This document shows, piece by piece, positions 51,401-62,750 of a stretch of 64,000 nt of DNA. Location: the NCBI GenBank assembly GCA_936432065.2, contig OW386289.2:163927348-163991347 (forward strand), in the 5' to 3' direction. Origin of the DNA: Rutpela maculata. Its lineage: Eukaryota; Arthropoda; Insecta; Coleoptera; Cerambycidae. Position numbers and translations under genes: made by a program. Numbering within the stretch: position 1 is the stretch's first letter; each line of letters begins with the position of its first letter. The notes under the pieces are model-generated. The model searched no databases. It had not been told where the DNA came from and saw only the letters and a program-made list of their open reading frames with translations.

Positions 51401-54054
51401 TTTTACTTTCAAACAGAGAGGGGTTCAGGAAACTTTCCATACTTGATAAAAGTCTGTAAAAGTCATGCAAATAATATAATTGTATGCACTTATTTGGTAT
51501 CACAATGAAGCTTGCATCATCACGAATCAGATATCACCATAAAATAGGCTATCAATATACCCAATGGAAAGTTAGAAGGAAAACTTCCTGGAAACTCTCG
51601 GAGTTTTCAAAACGGAAAGTTTGCTTGTCTGCTTTCAAATAACAAAATGCTACCATTAGGTACCATTTTCTACTGTCTAATTCAGCCCATCGAGGATTGC
51701 TTTATAAAACAAAAATCTTTTAACTTTATTTGCATTTGGCAACTGTTATTGTTTTTTTTAACGACTCCGGTACTTTCCGTCGAAACAGATGGCACCTGAT
51801 TCCAGCTCCTTATTATGATTGGTCAAAGTTTACTCCAATACTGCCCTCTCCAATAACAATTACAGAAAATGTACAAAGTAATCATAATGAAATTGCACCT
51901 AGCGATAACAGTTCTAGTGAAGTGAACATTGACTATCCCTTAGTAGGTAGTGCTCCTGTGGATAAAGAAGAGAATACTGCACGTTCTAGACCAGTTAGAA
52001 ATGTCAGAAAACCCTCCTATTTAGACGATTATGTTACTTAAATAAAAAGGGGAGGATGTTCTGTCAGCTCTTGATTAGAGAAAAGGCTGGCAATACTGTT
52101 TGGGGAGAGGCTCAGTGTTGACAGCTTATTCGAACCAAAAAGGTGGCGTCAGTCAAGAAAGTATCTTGTCAGTAAAACTGTATAATTACATAATAAACAT
52201 AATTGTTCTTCTAAATTATCACCCATTTTATATATATGATAACAGAACAGGCTGTACTTTCAAAATGGCGGCCATATGTTAAAAAAAACTGTTGCCAATG
52301 TGGTTTTTGTCATTTAACACAAAAACTAAACAAGATGGATAAAAACTTTCTCCACAAAAAACAACGTGCATAAAATTTTCTACAATTTTGTACCTATACA
52401 ATATTTTGATAGGAGTTACCATTTTCCTGATAAATGAGTCCAAAATTAAGAAAACATGGAAATTCATATATCGGTAAATCATTTAAAAGAAATAACTGTG
52501 ACAATTATTGTAAGGCGTATAATATAACTTTATATTATTAACATAAAAATAAAATAAAATAAACTGAAAAAAATTAATAATAATAATATTATAATTTGCA
52601 GACATTTATCTCGAAAACGGTAACAATGATATCTGGAAAACGGTAACTCCTATCCAAATATTGTATAGGAACAAAATTGTAGAAAATTTCATGCACTTTG
52701 TTTTTTGTGGAGAAAGTTTTTCTCCATCTTTTTTAGTTTTTGTATTAAATGACAAAAACCATACTTGCATTTTTTTTTAAAGGACGCCATTTTGAAAGTA
52801 CAGCCAGCTGATTTTTTTTTTAGGACATGTCTTAAATTGTTCCTTAGGCTTTAATCTTTATGAAAAACATTGTCCCCAAGGATCGGGGGGTGCACGGTCA
52901 GTTAAGGTGGGCTTCCGTAGTGTTACGTTTTATACTGAATCTTATATTTTATCTTAAGAGCTGAATCATTTATCTGGGAAATGGTAACTCCAATGCAAAT
53001 ATTGTATAGGAACAAAATTGTAGAAAATTTTATGCACTTTATTTTTTGTACAGAAAGTTTTTCTCCATCTTTTTTAGTTTTTGTGTTAAATGACAAAAAC
53101 GATATTTGCAATTTTTTTTTTTTTAACGGACGCCATTTTGAAAGTGCAGCCAAATTTTTTTTTTAGGACATGTCTTAAATTGTTCCTTAGGCTTTAATCT
53201 TTATGAAAAACATTGTCCTAAAGGATCGGGGGTGGGGTGCACGGGCACTTAGGGTGGGCTCCCATAGTAGTAAGAGTGAGAACAACATTTTAGCCATCTC
53301 AAAGGCAAAACTTATTCTATTCTGTAAACAACAGATAGAACAAATTTCAATTCTAACTTGATTGACACTTGACATGTTGAATTACCGTAATTGTTCTTGG
53401 CTCATGAGGATGTCGTATACGAGCCATGAACCAGCCTAATCACAGTGCTTAAAAACAACTCTGCCTTTCACACATTACCTTAGAAAATCTAAATCGTGTT
53501 CAACGTAACCCAAATTTCTGATGGCTGCCGTAATATTTTGTGTCAAAAGTTTCTTGGCGTCTTCTAAACTATATTCCAACATCACATTAGCACCTAACCA
53601 TAAATAAACTGTTTCCGTTGGAGGGACTTTTGCTTTAGCAAATACCTGTTCACTTAATAAAAACTGAGTTTCGAATTCCTCCTTTTGTTCCTCCAACTTT
53701 TCAATCATGGTAAGCGACCTTTTTAATTCAGGAACTTGCGTTTGCAAACGTCTCTTCTTTGATAAGAGATTATATTCCATAAATTTGTATTTCGCGTGTT
53801 GACTATCTAATCTTTTTAATACATCGTCTACGTTTGCGTTATTTTCCGGTCTCTTCATGTAGGCATCTACATCTTCCTGAAATTATTAATTTCATAAGGT
53901 TAGTCTTTGGTTAGGAATTTTCGGTATTATTTTTAGAATACACGTGATGCGATATTTATGTTTTAAATCGAATACTTACAACAAACTCTGCCTCTGGAAT
54001 TCCAGCGTATGATTTTTTATCGCCCAGATCTGTGTTGTTCTTTTCTACTTCCAT
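48489..54054 (-). CDS. VBP1: Prefoldin subunit 3 (VHL-binding protein 1)
   Basis: Three exons on the minus strand: 54054-53980, 53876-53479, 48582-48489, together 188 residues (human 197). The start is MEVEKNNTDLGDKKSYAGIP. The middle exon carries the first helix (HAKYKFMEYNLLSKKRRLQT), the beta-hairpin region (YLWLGANVMLEYSLEDAKKL) and EHDLDFLR. The last exon continues DQFTTTEVNMARVFNWDVKR and ends with an Ala/Lys tail. Splice phases are 0 and 2 and all junctions are GT-AG. It is an alpha-type subunit of the hexameric prefoldin chaperone that hands nascent actin and tubulin to TRiC/CCT in the cytosol. Intron 2 is 4.9 kb and packed with transposons. The gene is divergent from S2P with 226 bases between start codons. 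Confidence 0.95.
49270..49890 (-). pseudogene. Non-LTR RT C-terminal fragment in prefoldin intron
   Basis: The 128-codon minus frame (49880-49494) contains RIIFNLPYRHSYRDTFRN, HDYRTRSANDIHIHNYRLSK and PDRLKFINTYRLFQTELKSY, the typical RT tail. The 3' UTR runs to about 49275. The 5' part is missing. Confidence 0.75.
50051..50353. mobile_element. piggyBac-like MITE, 303 bp
   Basis: TTAA at 50047-50050 and 50354-50357. Termini CACTTTAACTG and CAGTTAAAGTG are exact inverted repeats. No coding capacity. Confidence 0.65.
50955..51105. mobile_element. hAT MITE, 151 bp
   Basis: Termini CAGGGCCGGATTA and TAATCCGGTCCTG are inverted repeats. An exact 8-bp target duplication TTCTATGC lies at 50947-50954 and 51106-51113. 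Both are diagnostic for hAT. Confidence 0.85.
51725..52249 (+). pseudogene. 3' end of an LTR retrotransposon (pol tail, PPT, LTR)
   Basis: Frame to the stop at 52041 ends ARSRPVRNVRKPSYLDDYVT, the kind of C-terminal tail seen after the integrase of Gypsy-type elements. A purine tract AAAAAGGGGAGGA (about 52044-52056) directly precedes TGTTCTGTCAGC. The LTR runs to CAGAACA at 52249 (193 bp, TG...CA) with AATAAACAT inside near 52192. Everything upstream is lost. Confidence 0.7.
52250..53275. repeat. Fold-back repeat: one inverted and two direct copies
   Basis: A module with 'gtaactcctatccaaatatt', 'gtataggaacaaaattgtag', 'agaaagtttttctcc' and 'cgccattttgaaagt' appears at about 52615-52920 and 52975-53270. 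It also appears reversed at about 52250-52460. Confidence 0.7.
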
Positions 54055-54280
54055 TTTTCTATTTTATTTTGACAAAACTTCGTATAAACACCCACGAACC
54101 TCAAAAAGAGAGCGATTGGCAGAACTGCTAAAAAATTAGAGATATTTCTGTCTATGGTTGGTACTCAACTAATGCTTTTCAAAACAAAACAAACCTCTAA
54201 CCTAAAACCTAAAATTATTCTGTGTAACATTTTTTGAAATTGTGCAATTGTGGAAAATAAAAGCACGAATGTGATGGAAA
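54055..54280. promoter_or_regulatory. Bidirectional promoter VBP1/MBTPS2
   Basis: 226 bases between divergent start codons. No TATA box. A compact housekeeping-type promoter is inferred. Confidence 0.6.
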
Positions 54281-55800
54281 ATGGACATTACCATTGGGTT
54301 AATGATAATTGGAGCCATATATGGCATATTATGGTTTTTTGATAATTTTTTTAAGGTACGTACTTATCCATATTTCTGTAGAGCTGTCATTAAAGCACTT
54401 TTAATTTGTTTCAGACTTGTGCACATTATCCCTACATCAAATTTTTGGAAGGAACCGGTTTTCACATAGGTTTCTTCTCAGTAAGATGGAAAACCAAGGC
54501 ATTTAATCGTATGATAATAAGATGGGGTAATAGTAGGCCCCACTTTTTAAACTTATGGTTTACTCTGGGTTTATATGCTACTCTCATATTACTCCCGATA
54601 TCAGTGTTATTATTACTATACTCACTTTTTCAAAATTTATCCAGTAGCAGTGGGGAGAATAGGGTAGTTATCGAACCTATCTTCCCTGGGATAAATTTAC
54701 CAGCTTCTGAACTATGGTACTATAGTTTAACGCTAATATTCTGCAGTATAGTTCACGAACTTGGCCATGCCTTGGCAGTTGTACTAGAGGATGTAAACTT
54801 AATAGATGTGGGTGCCAATATTATATTTATTTTACCTATAGCCTACGTAAACTTTTCCAAAGAGAAGTTTTCTTCCTTAACCCGTAAAAGGACGTTAAAA
54901 ATATTTTGTGCAGGTGTATGGCACAACCTTGTTTTAACGTTTGCAGCGTTTTTGCTGTTCCAATCACTACCCTTTCTATTTTCACCTTTTTATTATGTAA
55001 ACAAAGGTGTCACGGTCACTAGTATGGCAAAACGTTCACCGCTTTCGGGATATAGAGGCTTAAATGTAGGAGACACTATTTTCAAAATAAATGAATGTGC
55101 AGTTTATGATGAAAATAGCTGGTATGACTGTTTAAGGAGTTTAGAAGGACATAAACCCGCATATTGTGTTGAGTCGGATTTAATACATAGTTTAGATGAA
55201 AGTATTCCTTTGAAACATCTGGAAAATGGAAACATGGATTGTTGCGACAGTAAAAAGTCTAAAAATATTTGTTTTGAATACTTGGATACAGCGGACGGTA
55301 TATTAGAATTACCTAGCCATGCTTGTTTGCCAGGGCGAGTCATTGTAGAAAAGTCTACAAACTTTTGTACGTCAGACCCCCATAGTTGTCCAAACAATTT
55401 ATATTGTTTCCGGCCCATGTTAGCGAATGGTACAAATTTATTTAAAATCATTTGCAATGGTAAGAACGTAATATATCTAGGCCTTGCGGGAGATATTTAT
55501 AGAACAGTTGAAATATCTTCATACATTCCAAGGCGATTTTTTACCACAACAGACTTAGCCGATGTTGTAACGAAATTTGTTAAGTACACAGCTGTATTTT
55601 CGTTAGGATTAGCAATCGTTAATGTCATACCGTTCATGTATATGGATGGGCAGCATATTGCAGATGTGTTAGGTGTCATTTTATTACGGAAAAGCCTTGG
55701 TAAAAATGGTGCAAGGTTAATGACAGTAACCGTCACCTGGGTCTTCACTTTTTTATTGATAACCCATTGCCTTATTACTATTTTCAAAATTCTGCTGTAA
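54281..55800 (+). CDS. MBTPS2: Membrane-bound site-2 protease (S2P)
   Basis: Two exons: 54281-54355 (25 codons, phase 0, donor GTACGT) and 54415-55800, total 486 residues (human 519). The zinc-binding HExxH reads IVHELGHALA at about residue 140. The third ligand lies in the C-terminal motif NVIPFMYMDGQHIADVLG (NP.. of bacterial relatives replaced by NVIP; the Asp of the DG is kept). Several hydrophobic segments surround both motifs. Between them lies a Cys-rich luminal insertion with a PDZ-like part (GYRGLNVGDTIFKIN). The enzyme cleaves SREBP and ATF6 within the Golgi membrane after S1P, controlling lipid genes and the unfolded-protein response. All key residues are present, so it is probably functional. 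Confidence 0.95.
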
Positions 55801-57355
55801 AAATTCCTAACCTATTAATATATTGTATTAACGGGTGTAAGAAGTTAGTTTTGTGTCTTTGCAGTATCAATGTAATTGAGAAAAATTTTCATTGTATAAA
55901 AGTATATACTATATATATTGACAGAAAATTGTGAAAGTAAAAAATATTTTAATGATTGGGTTGAAAATGTAAAAAATTTAGGTAGTTTATAATAGTCAAA
56001 CTGTTATTTGCCCCCTGAATAATTTCTACAAGAGATTTTTTCCCAATCAAAATAGGTTTTTCTCGATTATTTACCTTCATTTAAATAAATTGATGATAAC
56101 TGAAACCTAGAAGGCGGGACATACCCTGGTCTTAACATGTCAATCGCTTTCTGAACTTCTATATGTTCAATGAACTTAAAAAGAACAATGTGTTGCAAAA
56201 ATGGCTCTGGCTACCTCTGTTGTCTAATTCTTTCTTTTTGTCTTGACATGTTCTTACAACAAAGGAGCTTAAACTAGTGCTACTGCAACTACAACCACTC
56301 AAATTCCCGCTTGCTGTTCGTTCGGAATTTTCACTTTGGCTTAGCACTCGTTAATTTTTTCACCTTTACTTAACTGATTTTTACAAGTTTCTAAGTGGTT
56401 TTAAAGCCTTATTACAATTTTTTACATATTGCACGGCATCCAAGTTTGCCAATAACTTTTTTTTTTACAAAATGTTGCCAAACACTATCTTCTTTCCTGA
56501 CTCGACTCGTCATTTATTTTTACTATACGTCGCGCGACAATGCTCAGTCAGTGTTAAATATTAAATGAAGTTGAAAACCCTCTCCTTTTCTTATATGGGA
56601 GACCGGAATTTGCAAGCTTCGATGAGTTCCAACAAGCTCGCAGGCGGCTTCCGACTTGCGGAGCAAGTTGAAACAGTTTTTAAGCCAATCTTCAGTTTTA
56701 ACGTAATTATGTATAGGTTTTTTATTTTTTAAAATTATTTATCAAGAAAATAGAATACGGAAAGTTAATACACGTTTTTATTTAAAAAAATCAAAAAAAT
56801 CATGATATTTTAAATAAATCGGCAATTTTTGTGTTTTTAATCATGATTGTTTAAAAATTACAGCAGCATGAAAATGTTGATTTTACAAACTTCAAGCTAT
56901 TATAATTTTAAAACAGTTGACCGCAGAAGAAAATTGTTTAAACAAATGTTTTAGGAAATCTTATACTATATTGGTAATAATTAATTATTATGTATGAACC
57001 AGGACAGAGACAATTACAAAAATTTACAATGAAGCATACATTTGTTTGCCTTCCTGGCGGTTGTAAATCGTAAAATATTAACAATACAGAAAAACTAGCG
57101 CTTTTGATCCCCTACAATATTGGGGATAACTAATTTTAGGATAGAACTAACAGGAAGAGATGATTATCGAGAAAAGCTTATTTTGACCATAATTTTTCCA
57201 ACATATCAATCTAGCGGTAACATTTTTGTGAAAAACATTTATTAATAAATCCCTCGTACATTATTAAAAAAAGTCTCTTGTAGTAAGTACTCCCAATTTT
57301 CTTGCTCTGCTGACTATTATTATTCTAATATGTAATAATGTAATAAGAATTTCAT
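55801..57355. other. S2P 3' flank and intergenic, nothing firm
   Basis: No canonical AATAAA close to the S2P stop; variants such as TATAAA near 55898 may serve. A GC-richer patch at 56470-56680 has no recognised content. Confidence 0.35.
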
Positions 57356-57356
57356 T

Positions 57357-59121
57357 CCCTAATAGCACAACGTTGTCCTATAGATATCCTCGACAGACAT
57401 ACAGGTCATCCGCTGGACGTTCGTTTTCTGTTCAAAGTACATAAGACGGGCAGCCAAGGGACGTCCAAATGTCACAACTTTGAATAGTATTTGTACATCC
57501 AAATTATTAAAAAAGAAAAACGGAATGAGTAGGGAACGAGCCGCCGATCTCATGATTTGTAACGCTTTGCTTTGCTTTGCTTTAAAGATCTTTATTCAAT
57601 TTTTTAATAAGTACTTACAAAGCATTTCATTGGTTGTATTTATATATTGTTTACAATGTTACATAAAACTCCATACATCATTGCGCGATAGAGCCGCGCC
57701 GAAGTATTACTGACTCGGCCATTAACCTTGCTATCGTATAGTCTCTGCTAGTACTTACTTAAAGACTGTATAATTGGAGTAGGTCTTAGACTAATATAGC
57801 TATTTATTTCAAAATATAGAAAGTATTTGAATGTTTAATAAATGTTTAGTATCAAATAATATCATTAATAATTTACACACAAGGTTAAAATTAAATTATT
57901 AGACAAATTACAAAATTACTATAAAAAATAAACTACAAATTTTACAGAAATAACGGTCAAATATAAACAAAAACATTAAAAAAAAAACGGTTTTGTTAAC
58001 ATTTTTTTTGTTTTTGTTTTTTTATTAAATAGACGCTGCTGTCCCTATAGGGACCTAAAATGTGTGTACTTGCCAAACATAAGGACGTCCGTTGCGGCCA
58101 GGGGCCTGACTAGGCCTCATAGGCCTGGGCCTAGGGGCGCCACTCTGCGGGGGGCGCCTTTGCCTTTTATCTTAGCGGTTAGTGCCTATAAACTAATAGC
58201 AAGCATAGAGATTATAATACAAGACACCTAACTTGTTCCTATTCCGGGGGTGGGGGGTGCAAAATTAACCTAGGCCTAGGGGCACTGGTTGCAGAGCATA
58301 TGTTTTGTCATTCAGTGTGGTATTCGCTGGTATGTATACATATCTCAGAAACGTGTTGGAGAGAAAGCGGTATGAAGATATTATCATTTATTACAAAAAT
58401 ATATTTAAATCAACGGAGATGAAATGGACGTCCATTTCCTGTCCCTATTCCCCATTCTGTCATGTCAGTTCCCTCTAAAAAAATAGCAAAAAAAGGCCTT
58501 GTCCCAAAGGTTCTGACCTTACTTTCTAAAGTATTTTGAAGTGCTGAAACCAGTTTTGCACAAAAACAAATTAGGTGGTATAAGGAAACTGACCCGACAG
58601 AAAAAAATTTTTTTGTTCAAAATTGGCTTCAGCGCCTCAGAATACTTCAGAAAATTAGATGAGAACCTTAGGATAAGACATTTTTTTGTAGACCTGTGTA
58701 ATTAATTTGTGATATAAAATTTTTTGTCTACATTATCTGAATACTATTAAAATGAGAGAACCAGCAACACAAGTTTACTTAGAGGAAGGTTACTCTTTAT
58801 TGTTTTAATATTTCATGCAAAACAAATTGCCATTTATTTATTTTTAAACAGTAAATTACGTAAGATTGAAGATGAAATACAAACAGCTGATGTTGGTAAA
58901 ACAATTTTCTGAGTATTTTGAATTTTTTCTTAATGAAAGTACATGTTACAAACAAAAATTAAATAATCTTTGCTCTTAGTTTGGCACCCCGGGCGGTCGC
59001 CCGGCTCTTAAGCCGCCCCTGCGTCCAATCTATTGGACATAAAACGGACGTCCGATGGACATCGTGTGCTACATTAAATGGACATAAAACGGACGTCCGG
59101 TGGACATGTGTGCTATCAGGG
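57357..59121. mobile_element. TIR element with GGACGTCC subrepeats
   Basis: Ends CCCTAATAGCACAACGTTGTCC and (inverse) CCCTGATAGCACACATGTCC. Several GGACGTCC/GGACGTTCG motifs lie just inside both ends. About 1.76 kb with no transposase. A second element with ends CAGGGGCCTGAC and GCCGCCCCTG (about 58099-59021, hAT-like, no clear target duplication) sits inside it, along with copies of the 8.7-kb repeat. Confidence 0.5.
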
Positions 59122-59564
59122 TTATAAAAACAAAAATTAATATGTCATAAAATCTGGGTAGTGATAACTATCTACCAGTGGATGTTCATTGTAAACAATC
59201 GAATATAAAATATTGATTATCGCTTTCAATTGTTTTACCACATACTTTTCAGAGTTTTCAATGTGATTTTTATTTTTGACATTTTATATTTATTAATTCA
59301 TTTTAGTGGCTCTGATGCGGAAAATATATTTAAAATTAATATAAAATGGATCATGATAGATCAAACTAATTATTAGGAATCAACATTTTTAGTTGTTGAA
59401 ATGGGGACATTAGAGAATTAATTAAAACTATTTATTTATTTATAAGTTCCTCCAAAAGTTAAATAACCAAAACTTTATTGTTTGTAACTGTTAAAACTAG
59501 TCGATTAAAAACACATTTTGATTATATTTCCAACAATGCCATTTGCCAGAGCTGAAATTTAAAC

Positions 59565-60072
59565 TAGTGATGGGATCACTCGAGTGAAAAATAACCGGTT
59601 ATCTGGTTATTGAAATAGCCTGCATTACTCGGTTATTGTCAACGAGTATTCGAGTGAAAAATAACCAAATGTTAAACAGTTATTGAAGTAGTCATACGTT
59701 TCTAAAATAAATATTAGGTAGGTTTGTGAGTTCGAACCGATGAATGTAGTAATCGATATCCAGATATTTACCTATTTTTTATAATATTTATATTTATTAT
59801 GTCAAGAATAATTAAACTATGTGCAATTTTATAAAGAATCATTTTATCATATATTTATCACACTTTTCCGAAGAATTGCTTGATTGATTGATTTTCCCAA
59901 GGAAGTATTAAAACATTTTGTATGAATCGGAATTTGAACAAAAATTGTTAAATAGCCTTGTAAGTTATGCATAGCATTCAAGTGACCATCACTCGAATGA
60001 TTATCCGGTTATTGAAATCACTTGAATACCTAATATTCGGTTATTGAAATTAATCGGTTATGCCCATCACTA
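59565..60072. mobile_element. hAT MITE, 508 bp, nested in a SINE
   Basis: Inverted termini TAGTGATGGG and CCCATCACTA, with exact 8-bp target duplication ATTTAAAC at 59557-59564 and 60073-60080. Internal repeats of 'cggttattgaaat' occur near both ends. Removing it joins 'gccagagctgaaatttaaac' to 'ccaagagaagtaagcgg', restoring a tRNA-like repeat. Confidence 0.9.
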
Positions 60073-60080
60073 ATTTAAAC

Positions 60081-60160
60081 CCAAGAGAAGTAAGCGGTGT
60101 CTAGTCACGATCTCCCACACAACATAATCTAGCACATTGTGCTACCGTGCTCGGTAGTGT
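60081..60160 (-). repeat. tRNA-like SINE remnant, interrupted by the hAT MITE
   Basis: Related to 1830-1930. On the minus strand A-box-like CTACCGAGCACGGTAG precedes the decayed B-box split by the MITE. Confidence 0.4.
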
Positions 60161-60217
60161 TAGAACAAGAACAATTTTTATGTACACTTTTTTAATTGTC
60201 ATTTTGTATATACATTA

Positions 60218-60223
60218 TTTATT
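60218..60223 (-). terminator. Poly(A) signal of LYRM2
   Basis: AATAAA on the minus strand 40 bases past the stop. Confidence 0.5.
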
Positions 60224-60262
60224 CGTAAGGTTTGTACTTATTTTTAAGTAAATAACAATAAA

Positions 60263-60582
60263 CTATTTTGCTAAACTAAGACTAGTTTCTAATTCTTTTA
60301 AACATCTCTCGCCTTGTTTGATACACATTTTTATTGTAATTTCATCAGTATGGTGTGCATTTGATCTGAAATCACTCCTGGCCCAATCTTTCAATTCATT
60401 TTGATGGTGTTTATCCGGAACTTTTCTAATGGCTCTAAATATTTTTCTGTACAGGTTTTTTACTTCTTGTTTTAGAATAAACTGAAAGAGTTAGGTTATG
60501 TGTCCTTAAATAAATATATCTTACCTATAAATATTTTACTAACCTGCTTTAAGCTTAGTATCGGTTTATTAACGTTTGACAT
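60263..60582 (-). CDS. LYRM2: LYR motif-containing protein 2
   Basis: Two exons on the minus strand: 60582-60544 (13 codons, MSNVNKPILSLKQ, phase 0) and 60481-60263, separated by a 62-base intron (GTTAGT-CAG). It totals 85 residues (human 88). The LYR signature reads NLYRKIFRAIRKVPD, followed by LKDWARSDFRSNAHHTDE, the conserved Phe-Arg pair, and the final LKELETSLSLAK. LYRM proteins are small mitochondrial matrix helix bundles that bind acylated ACP and serve respiratory-complex assembly or Fe-S delivery; LYRM2 has been linked to complex I. Intact and probably functional. Confidence 0.95.
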
Positions 60583-61546
60583 TAGAAATTCGTTTTACTT
60601 TAATTATCAAAAATCCTTGAATTCAATTTTAACCCAGTTCTAGGCTTATTATAAACACCAACGAAGTAGTACAGTAGTAACTCCAGACCACACTGACCAC
60701 AGAAGTAGCCTGTGCTTCAGATAAAATGAAGAACTATATTTAGTACCTACATGGAGAAATATTCAAATTTGATTTAACAACAGCCATTTACTCATTCCAA
60801 TCATATCACGAAAAGCTAGGTTAGAATCGAAAGAAAGTCAAGAAGTGGTGTGTAAAATAGGTTGCCTATTATACAGGGAACAAGTTATTCATATTCATTA
60901 TTAAATTCGTCCATCTACCGGTTGATTTACAAAATCGGTTAAATATGTTAACATTATACCAAAGACCAATAATATACTTATAACTAGAGGAAGCATTATA
61001 CTCTTCGCCGATTTATACACGGTGTAATCAGTTTCATGTCATTAAAAAAACTGGTGGGAGAACGACCCCAGGTAGCAAGGGTACGTTATAATGACGTCAA
61101 AATCTGGTGATTCTGGTCAAAAAGACGTCAGGGCACTAAAAATCGACGACAGAATGACGTCTTATAAATGACATTAAAATGACGTGCTACACATCACGTC
61201 ATATTGTCGTCTTTTTTCGGTGTTAAATTTATTTATATTTTATAGGATTACAAACTTTAAAACTCGCTAATGGCATTTTGTTATCGTAAGCAGAGTGTAA
61301 AGTTTAAAAAAAAAGAAACCGTGTCGTGAGGGATAAGTATTGGCGTTTTTATTCGAGGATAATGTTTTTTAACAATATCCAAAATAATTTATATTCGAAA
61401 GAGTTTGCAAAGATTCGACAGTTTATTTGTGCAGGTGTCGAGTTCTTTTAATAATAAAATTATAGATTAAAATACATTAAAAAGCAAAATCTAGCCGTTG
61501 CGTGTTCTACTATAAAGTCTTTAAGTAAGTATTCTCAAAGAGGTCG

Positions 61547-61630
61547 GTGGCCGAGTGAGTTAAGGCGTCGTCTTACAAGTCGCGAGGTCGGCGGTTCGAC
61601 CACTGCTCATTCCGCTTTTTTTTTTGTTAA
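61547..61630 (+). repeat. tRNA-like sequence with T-run
   Basis: A-box GTGGCCGAGTGAGTTAAGGC and B-box GGTTCGACC, then nine or more T like a Pol III stop. The class-II-like head suggests a Ser/Leu tRNA origin, but the acceptor and T stems do not pair. I call a SINE head or tRNA pseudogene. Confidence 0.45.
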
Positions 61631-61704
61631 AATAATTGCGAAAGAAATTTTAGTTGTTTTTTTTTAAGGTAATAATTGCTTATAAAACCGATGTACGAAT
61701 GTAC

Positions 61705-62094
61705 TGTAACGTGTTTCCACCCTTAGGAAACTACCCCTTGCAAATTCCGTGGGTTCCAAAAATTATAACAAGAGATGTCCACTAACACACTTTATTAAAT
61801 ATTTACTGAATACTTCACAATACTATTATTAATTTAAATACACTTTACTGACTAAAAATCACAATGTTTATTACTTTGTTTATCTTTGAACTCTTAACCT
61901 CACTTTCTATACTTTCTGAACTTTCTGAACTACTCGCCGAGAATGCGGTCGGTCTTTTATACCTAAAAATGACAGATCTCGATTGTTCTGTGATGACGCC
62001 ACCATTCTCTAGATAATTCCAGATGTCACTTTGGAATCTTCTGGTAGGTTCTTTTTCGAGTAGGTGCAAATACATCATTCTAGGGGTTGTAACA
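61705..62094 (-). repeat. Solo LTR, copy 2
   Basis: Reverse orientation of 43232-43688, 390 bp, TGTTACAACCCC...CACGTTACA. It lacks about 65 bases near its 5' end that copy 1 has. TATA box and AATAAA are kept. Confidence 0.7.
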
Positions 62095-62649
62095 TATTAC
62101 AGTACTTTTTTTCAATTTTAGGTCTGTTTTAGACCATTAAATATTCTATGTTGTAAATGTCGACATTATACCTTTACCGTTTTTTCTCCAACACGTTTTC
62201 CAGGTTTGTATAAGTACGTCAACTTAAAACTTAAATTCTTAAAATAGTTGACTCCTGACTTCCCCCCACCCCTACCGCTCATCAAATTTGAGATGAGGAA
62301 ATTTTGTTTTTTTCGGATTTCTCCCTCTCTACTCTTCAATTTCGAGATCTGGGGAAAACATTCTTTTTAACGAACCGCCACTGAATAAATGTAATAATTA
62401 CGTTGTTCAACAAGTACTCGTACTTCTCAGGTGACACTGGTGACAGTTTAATTAAATTAAATAAGTTCTTCTTAATAATTATAATTAAATAAAAATACTA
62501 GTAACTCGGAAAATTCAGGTTTGGGAACACGTAAAAAAAGAGAATCTGAAAGATTTTCATATATTTTAAATAAGGCTAGAAATTCAATTTCACATAATGA
62601 CTTTATACACATCACCATAAATACTGCTTTTAGCATCCAAAATAACGGT

Positions 62650-62750
62650 CACTAAGATAGCTCAGTTGGTAGAAGCGTCAGTACTGTAATACGGACAATG
62701 GAGACATTGTAGGAGCGATCCCTACAGACCGCAATTGGTAAAGGTAAGTA
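62650..62750 (+). repeat. tRNA-like sequence
   Basis: A-box TAGCTCAGTTGGTAGA and B-box-like GGAGCGATCC. Stems do not close as a tRNA. Same TIR element as the one above. Confidence 0.4.

Noticed and set aside
53475..53858. Prefoldin exon as a complete 127-residue gene
   Set aside because: It starts at an internal Met, while an upstream exon supplies the usual N-terminus and the last exon restores the expected C-terminus.
54863..55787. Minus-strand frames inside S2P
   Set aside because: Antisense shadows of the long S2P exon.
61547..61630. Functional tRNA gene
   Set aside because: Box A and B are present but acceptor and T stems do not pair and the anticodon arm is ambiguous.
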